Positions 61,149-64,000 of a stretch of DNA of 64,000 nucleotides are shown here, piece after piece. How positions within the stretch are numbered: position 1 is the first letter of the stretch; the number at the start of each line of letters is the position of its first letter. Source of the stretch: Oscillospiraceae bacterium. GTDB lineage: Bacteria > Bacillota > Clostridia > Oscillospirales > Oscillospiraceae. A program made the translations under genes and the position numbers. Location: contig JAFQGT010000002.1 in assembly GCA_017415425.1 (NCBI GenBank), positions 1-64,000 of the forward strand. Direction: 5' to 3'. Below the pieces are notes generated by a model, which searched no databases, was not told the origin of the DNA, and saw only the letters and a list, made by a program, of their open reading frames with translations.

Positions 61149-61886
61149 ATGTTTTTTGTAACCAGCAATCACATACCGGAAGGCGTGGGTTTTCAGACCT
61201 TTGGTCTGACCCATATTCTCTGGCTTTTGGCGGGTTTGCTTTTTTGCGTTTCCGCCTGCATTTTCTACCATAAGCTCTCTGCGGACAAGCAAAAACGAAT
61301 GCTAACCATACTGGGCGCATATATCTTCCTGCAGGAGCTAGTAAAAGACCTGGTGCTGATCTTTTTGGGTGAATTCAGCTGGGGGTATCTTCCTTTCCAC
61401 CTTTGTGGCGTCAATATTTTGCTGATTGCCTTTGACATTATAAAGCAATCAAAAGTTGTTAGGAGCTTCCTGTATTATTTTGCCATTCCCGGTGCTGCGT
61501 TGGCATTGCTCTTCCCAAACTGGACCGAAATGCCTGTTTGGAATTTCTTCCATATTCACAGCTTTACAATACATATTTTACTGGTATTGTATCCCTTACT
61601 GCTGGTTACTACCAATCAAGTGTCCACTGACCTAAAATCGGCCCTTCAGGGCGTCCTCCTGCTTGTGGCTATGGCCATCCCTGTGTACTGTTTGAACCTG
61701 CTCTGGGATACCAATTTTATGTTTTTGATGGAGCCTGATTCCGGAAATCCTCTGGAAATGTTCGAAAAGCTCCTAGGCTCTCACCTTTGGGGGTTCCCTA
61801 TCCTTTTGCCTGTTGTGATCCTTGTGATGTATATTCCTGCTCGAATATTCAGGAATCGAAAAAACGCGGTGCTGATCGTTCAGTAA
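61149..61886 (+). CDS. YwaF-like (TIGR02206 type) integral membrane protein
   Basis: About 245 aa with six to seven membrane helices. It begins GVGFQTFGLTHILWLLAG and contains LPFHLCGVNILLIAFDIIKQS and FHIHSFTIHILLVLYPLLLV, His/aromatic-rich helices typical of the YwaF family, whose function is unknown. Two ATGs three codons apart are possible, and neither has a clear ribosome site; a TATAGT-like -10 lies about 10-15 bp upstream, so the message may be nearly leaderless. Ends before a strong terminator. Confidence 0.75.
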   Translation: MFFVTSNHIPEGVGFQTFGLTHILWLLAGLLFCVSACIFYHKLSADKQKRMLTILGAYIFLQELVKDLVLIFLGEFSWGYLPFHLCGVNILLIAFDIIKQSKVVRSFLYYFAIPGAALALLFPNWTEMPVWNFFHIHSFTIHILLVLYPLLLVTTNQVSTDLKSALQGVLLLVAMAIPVYCLNLLWDTNFMFLMEPDSGNPLEMFEKLLGSHLWGFPILLPVVILVMYIPARIFRNRKNAVLIVQ

Positions 61887-61929
61887 ACCACTGTTTATCC
61901 ACGGCAAAAGATACATACAACTGCCATCA

Positions 61930-61965
61930 AACAAGACCGGCTCAAAGCCGGTCTTGTTTTCTTTT
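61930..61965 (+). terminator. Terminator of the YwaF-like gene
   Basis: 13-bp perfect stem AACAAGACCGGCT / AGCCGGTCTTGTT, 3-nt loop, then TTCTTTTAT. Confidence 0.92.
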
Positions 61966-62044
61966 ATCCACTCTACACGCACTTTTCATTGCATCGTTGC
62001 TTCTTTTGCGCTATAATAGTCCCAAAGGAAGGGAGGTATCCCCA

Positions 62045-62728
62045 ATGAAAGATGGTAAAAAACACATCTTAATTGCAGACGACGACCGGGAGATCCGGGA
62101 CATTGTCGGTCTGCTGCTGGTCTCGGAAGGCTACGGAGTTTTGACCGCAGCGAACGGCATACAGGCTGTGGAAATGGCAAGCCCTGAGATCGACCTGTAC
62201 CTTCTCGATGTGGATATGCCCGGGCAGACCGGCATTATGGCCGCCGCCCAGATCCGCAAGCAGTATGATGCGCCCATCGTTTTTCTGACCGCCTATTCCG
62301 GGGAATCGGACAAGGTGATGGGCTTTTCTGTGGGAGCGGATGACTATATCGTAAAGCCGTTCTCCACTGCAGAACTGCTGATGCGCATCCGCGCCATTTT
62401 GCGAAGAAGCGCCGCTGCCCCCCGGCAGCCGGAAAACAAGCTGGCTATCCACGATGTGACCCTGGATCTGGACAGCCAATCCGTGCTGAAAGGAAGCAAT
62501 CGGATTCCCTTGACCTACACCGAATTCAAAATTTTGGAACTGCTGGCAGGTCACCGGGGAAAGATCTACTCTTTAGAGAACATTTATCAGAGCATTTGGA
62601 ACGACAACGCCGTAGGTGACGGCGCTATTATGGTCCATATTAAGAACATCCGCAAAAAGCTGGGGGACAACTCCAAGAACCCCGCCTATATCAAAACCGC
62701 TTGGGGAAAGGGCTATTACATTGACTGA
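62045..62728 (+). CDS. OmpR/VanR-family response regulator
   Basis: 227 aa. Receiver (about 5-120) with ILIADDDREI, phosphoacceptor in LYLLDVDMPGQTG, Thr in VFLTAYS and Lys in DDYIVKPFS; winged-helix DNA-binding domain (about 130-227) with LTYTEFKILELLAGHRGKIYS and VHIKNIRKKLGD, ending KTAWGKGYYID. Closest in pattern to VanR/PhoP regulators of Firmicutes. ATG after GGGAGGT. The kinase gene begins inside its last codons, so the two are coupled. Its likely target is the repeat-bearing promoter at 63758-63800. Confidence 0.95.
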   Translation: MKDGKKHILIADDDREIRDIVGLLLVSEGYGVLTAANGIQAVEMASPEIDLYLLDVDMPGQTGIMAAAQIRKQYDAPIVFLTAYSGESDKVMGFSVGADDYIVKPFSTAELLMRIRAILRRSAAAPRQPENKLAIHDVTLDLDSQSVLKGSNRIPLTYTEFKILELLAGHRGKIYSLENIYQSIWNDNAVGDGAIMVHIKNIRKKLGDNSKNPAYIKTAWGKGYYID

Positions 62729-63752
62729 CAGAAAAAAGCCGAAACGCCGATTCGCCTATGAGATCCTTGGGCTGATCGGCATTAGCGCATTGTTTGCCGG
62801 GATATTGTTTTTGATCCTGTCCTGGACCGCTGCGACCATTGCCGAATCCTATTGCTTCTATAACGATGTGGTTATGACGGAATTTGATTGGCTGGAGGTG
62901 GACCGCTGGATCTTCAGCTTGAGTGGAATCCTCTGCGCCGGCTGTTTCAGTTTGCTTTTCTTGTCCCTTTTGAGCGACCGTATGGCTTATATCCGCACCC
63001 TCACCCAGGGCATCGATACCCTGCGGCTGGGTCAGGCTGGCAATATACTCCCCCTGGAAGGCAGAAATGAGTTGACCCAGCTGGCAGATGCCATCAACTA
63101 TATGTCCGCCACCCAACAGCAGCTGCGGGAGAAGGAACAAACCCTTGCCCGGGAAAAGGAGCAGTTTCTCCGCGCCCTGTCCCACGACATTCGCACTCCG
63201 CTGACCTCCATATTGGCATATTCCGAATTCCTGGCAGAGGGCAATAGCCTCTCCCCTGCAGAACAGAAACAACATCTGCAGACCATCCGGAGGAAAGCGG
63301 AGCAGATCCGGGATCTGACCGCGCTGCTTTTGGATGGGAACAAGCGGAATCCGGAGCATTTTGACGACGCCCATCTGCTGATGGAGCAGCTGGCGGCAGA
63401 ATTGGAGGAAGAACTGGAGGAGGCGTTTACGGTTCATACCGATCTGTCCGGCTGCCCCTCTTTTTCCGGCGCTTTTGATGTGCAGGAGCTGCACAGGATC
63501 TTTGATAACCTCAGTTCCAACGTGCAAAAGTACGCAGATCCCCAGCAGCCGGTGGATTTGAGCATTTGGACAACCCCGGCAGGTCTATGCATCCGGCAGA
63601 CAAACCACATTTCCGCCGAAGCCGGTCAAAAGGATAGCTCCAAACTGGGGATCAACAGCATCCGCCGGATCGCCCAGAACTACGGCGGCAAGGTAGATGT
63701 TCTGCAAAACACAGAGCAATTTTCCATTTGCATCACACTTTCTGATTTTTAA
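62721..63752 (+). CDS. VanS-like sensor histidine kinase
   Basis: About 343 aa. Two membrane helices (about 15-37, 63-85) around a short extracellular loop, HAMP-like linker (RTLTQGIDTLRLGQAGN), DHp with phospho-His in RALSHDIRTPLTSILAYSEFL (about 155), and an ATPase domain with N-box RIFDNLSSNVQKYA and terminal KLGINSIRRIAQNYGG. The classical DxGxG box is replaced by a short LCIRQTNH segment, as in several VanS-like kinases. TTG start overlapping the regulator stop, 8 nt after GAAAGGG; upstream in-frame ATG starts lie deep in the regulator. Confidence 0.92.
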   Translation: MTDRKKPKRRFAYEILGLIGISALFAGILFLILSWTAATIAESYCFYNDVVMTEFDWLEVDRWIFSLSGILCAGCFSLLFLSLLSDRMAYIRTLTQGIDTLRLGQAGNILPLEGRNELTQLADAINYMSATQQQLREKEQTLAREKEQFLRALSHDIRTPLTSILAYSEFLAEGNSLSPAEQKQHLQTIRRKAEQIRDLTALLLDGNKRNPEHFDDAHLLMEQLAAELEEELEEAFTVHTDLSGCPSFSGAFDVQELHRIFDNLSSNVQKYADPQQPVDLSIWTTPAGLCIRQTNHISAEAGQKDSSKLGINSIRRIAQNYGGKVDVLQNTEQFSICITLSDF

Positions 63753-63757
63753 CAGGT

Positions 63758-63800
63758 TTTCTTTAGATTTCTTTAGAATTTCCTGTCCGGTTTCTTTAGA
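63758..63800 (+). promoter_or_regulatory. Three TTTCTTTAGA repeats, likely response-regulator sites
   Basis: TTTCTTTAGA at 63758-63767, 63768-63777 and 63791-63800. The first two are exactly 10 bp apart and the third 23 bp on, i.e. on one face of the helix. TATTCT (63810-63815) is a plausible -10 with no good -35, typical of an OmpR-type activated promoter. Confidence 0.7.
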
Positions 63801-63867
63801 TTTGCGTGTTATTCTATCCTCACAAAAGCAAAACACCAAATCAAATAAATGAAAGTGAGGAAATTTT

Positions 63868-64000
63868 ATGATTACTTTTTTGGATTTGCTGATTATTGTA
63901 AGTATGGTTCTGATCGCCGCCAGCTTCCTGTCTTTGGTGCTGATGTTTCTGATCCGAAACAAAAAGGTCCAGCGGGTATGCTTCTACATTGCCGTTGCCC
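63868..64000 (+). CDS. Membrane protein, N-terminal part only
   Basis: First 44 codons of a gene that leaves the window: MITFLDLLIIVSMVLIAASF then LSLVLMFLIRNKKVQRVCFYIAVA, i.e. one membrane helix, a short basic stretch and the start of a second hydrophobic segment. GTGAGG lies 7-8 nt before the ATG. It is preceded by the TTTCTTTAGA-repeat promoter, so it is the likely regulated target of the adjacent two-component system. Too short to name. Confidence 0.7.
   Translation, partial: MITFLDLLIIVSMVLIAASFLSLVLMFLIRNKKVQRVCFYIAVA

Overview
The window looks like the chromosome of a gut-type Gram-positive clostridium (Oscillospiraceae/Ruminococcaceae-like). The evidence is TTGACA/TATAAT promoters, strong AGGAGG ribosome sites with some GTG and TTG starts, RNase Y, a VanRS-like two-component pair, sortase-anchored pili, ArgR-like operators and large LamG / Ig-like / beta-helix surface proteins. 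Core stretches (about 10-48 kb) look moderately GC-rich, while about 2.7-8.5 kb and parts of 49-61 kb are visibly more AT-rich, which suggests acquired DNA. No taxon can be fixed from sequence alone.

Regions. (1) 1-2.2 kb: a partial GrpB-family gene, a P-loop kinase, a YdeI/OmdA protein and a MerR-TipAS regulator, all leftward. (2) 2.2-8.5 kb: the most interesting segment. A SLOG-fold gene diverges from an operon of a small XRE regulator, a protein with two GHKL ATPase domains, a stand-alone receiver protein, a caspase/CHAT-like putative protease and a DNA cytosine methylase. Three copies of ACCC-N6-GGGT lie in the divergent promoter region. A degenerate sirtuin-like gene converges on the methylase. 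I read this as a candidate phosphorelay-controlled, protease-effector defence system. (3) 8.6-10.9 kb: a Fic-family gene whose motif has Phe in place of the catalytic His, a small partner gene and a TVP38/DedA membrane protein.

(4) 11.0-18.1 kb: one leftward arginine operon, argG-argH-M20 amidohydrolase-amino acid ABC transporter (three genes)-argF, behind a promoter with two ARG-box-like sites. (5) 18.4-36.9 kb: four leftward secreted, membrane-anchored proteins built from LamG-like, Ig-like and right-handed beta-helix modules, interrupted by a rightward MoxR-DUF58-DUF4129 operon. (6) 37.1-48.4 kb: housekeeping and transport genes (D-2-hydroxyacid dehydrogenase, GltS-like carrier, PHP phosphatase, MATE exporter, amidohydrolase, heterodimeric ABC exporter, RNase Y).

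(7) 48.7-61.1 kb: accessory DNA following a tRNA-Leu(UAG) gene. It holds a transglutaminase-like gene broken by an amber codon at its catalytic His motif, an XRE gene, a second SLOG gene, and a sortase-pilus operon with signal peptidase, a tip adhesin bearing a pseudo-CHAP domain, a major pilin, a class C sortase, a minor pilin and a degenerate sortase. A 1.2 kb non-coding region follows, containing a long imperfect hairpin and a candidate structured RNA of about 430 nt that ends in a perfect terminator. (8) 61.1-64 kb: a YwaF-like membrane protein, then a response regulator/histidine kinase pair followed by a promoter with three TTTCTTTAGA repeats and a truncated membrane gene.
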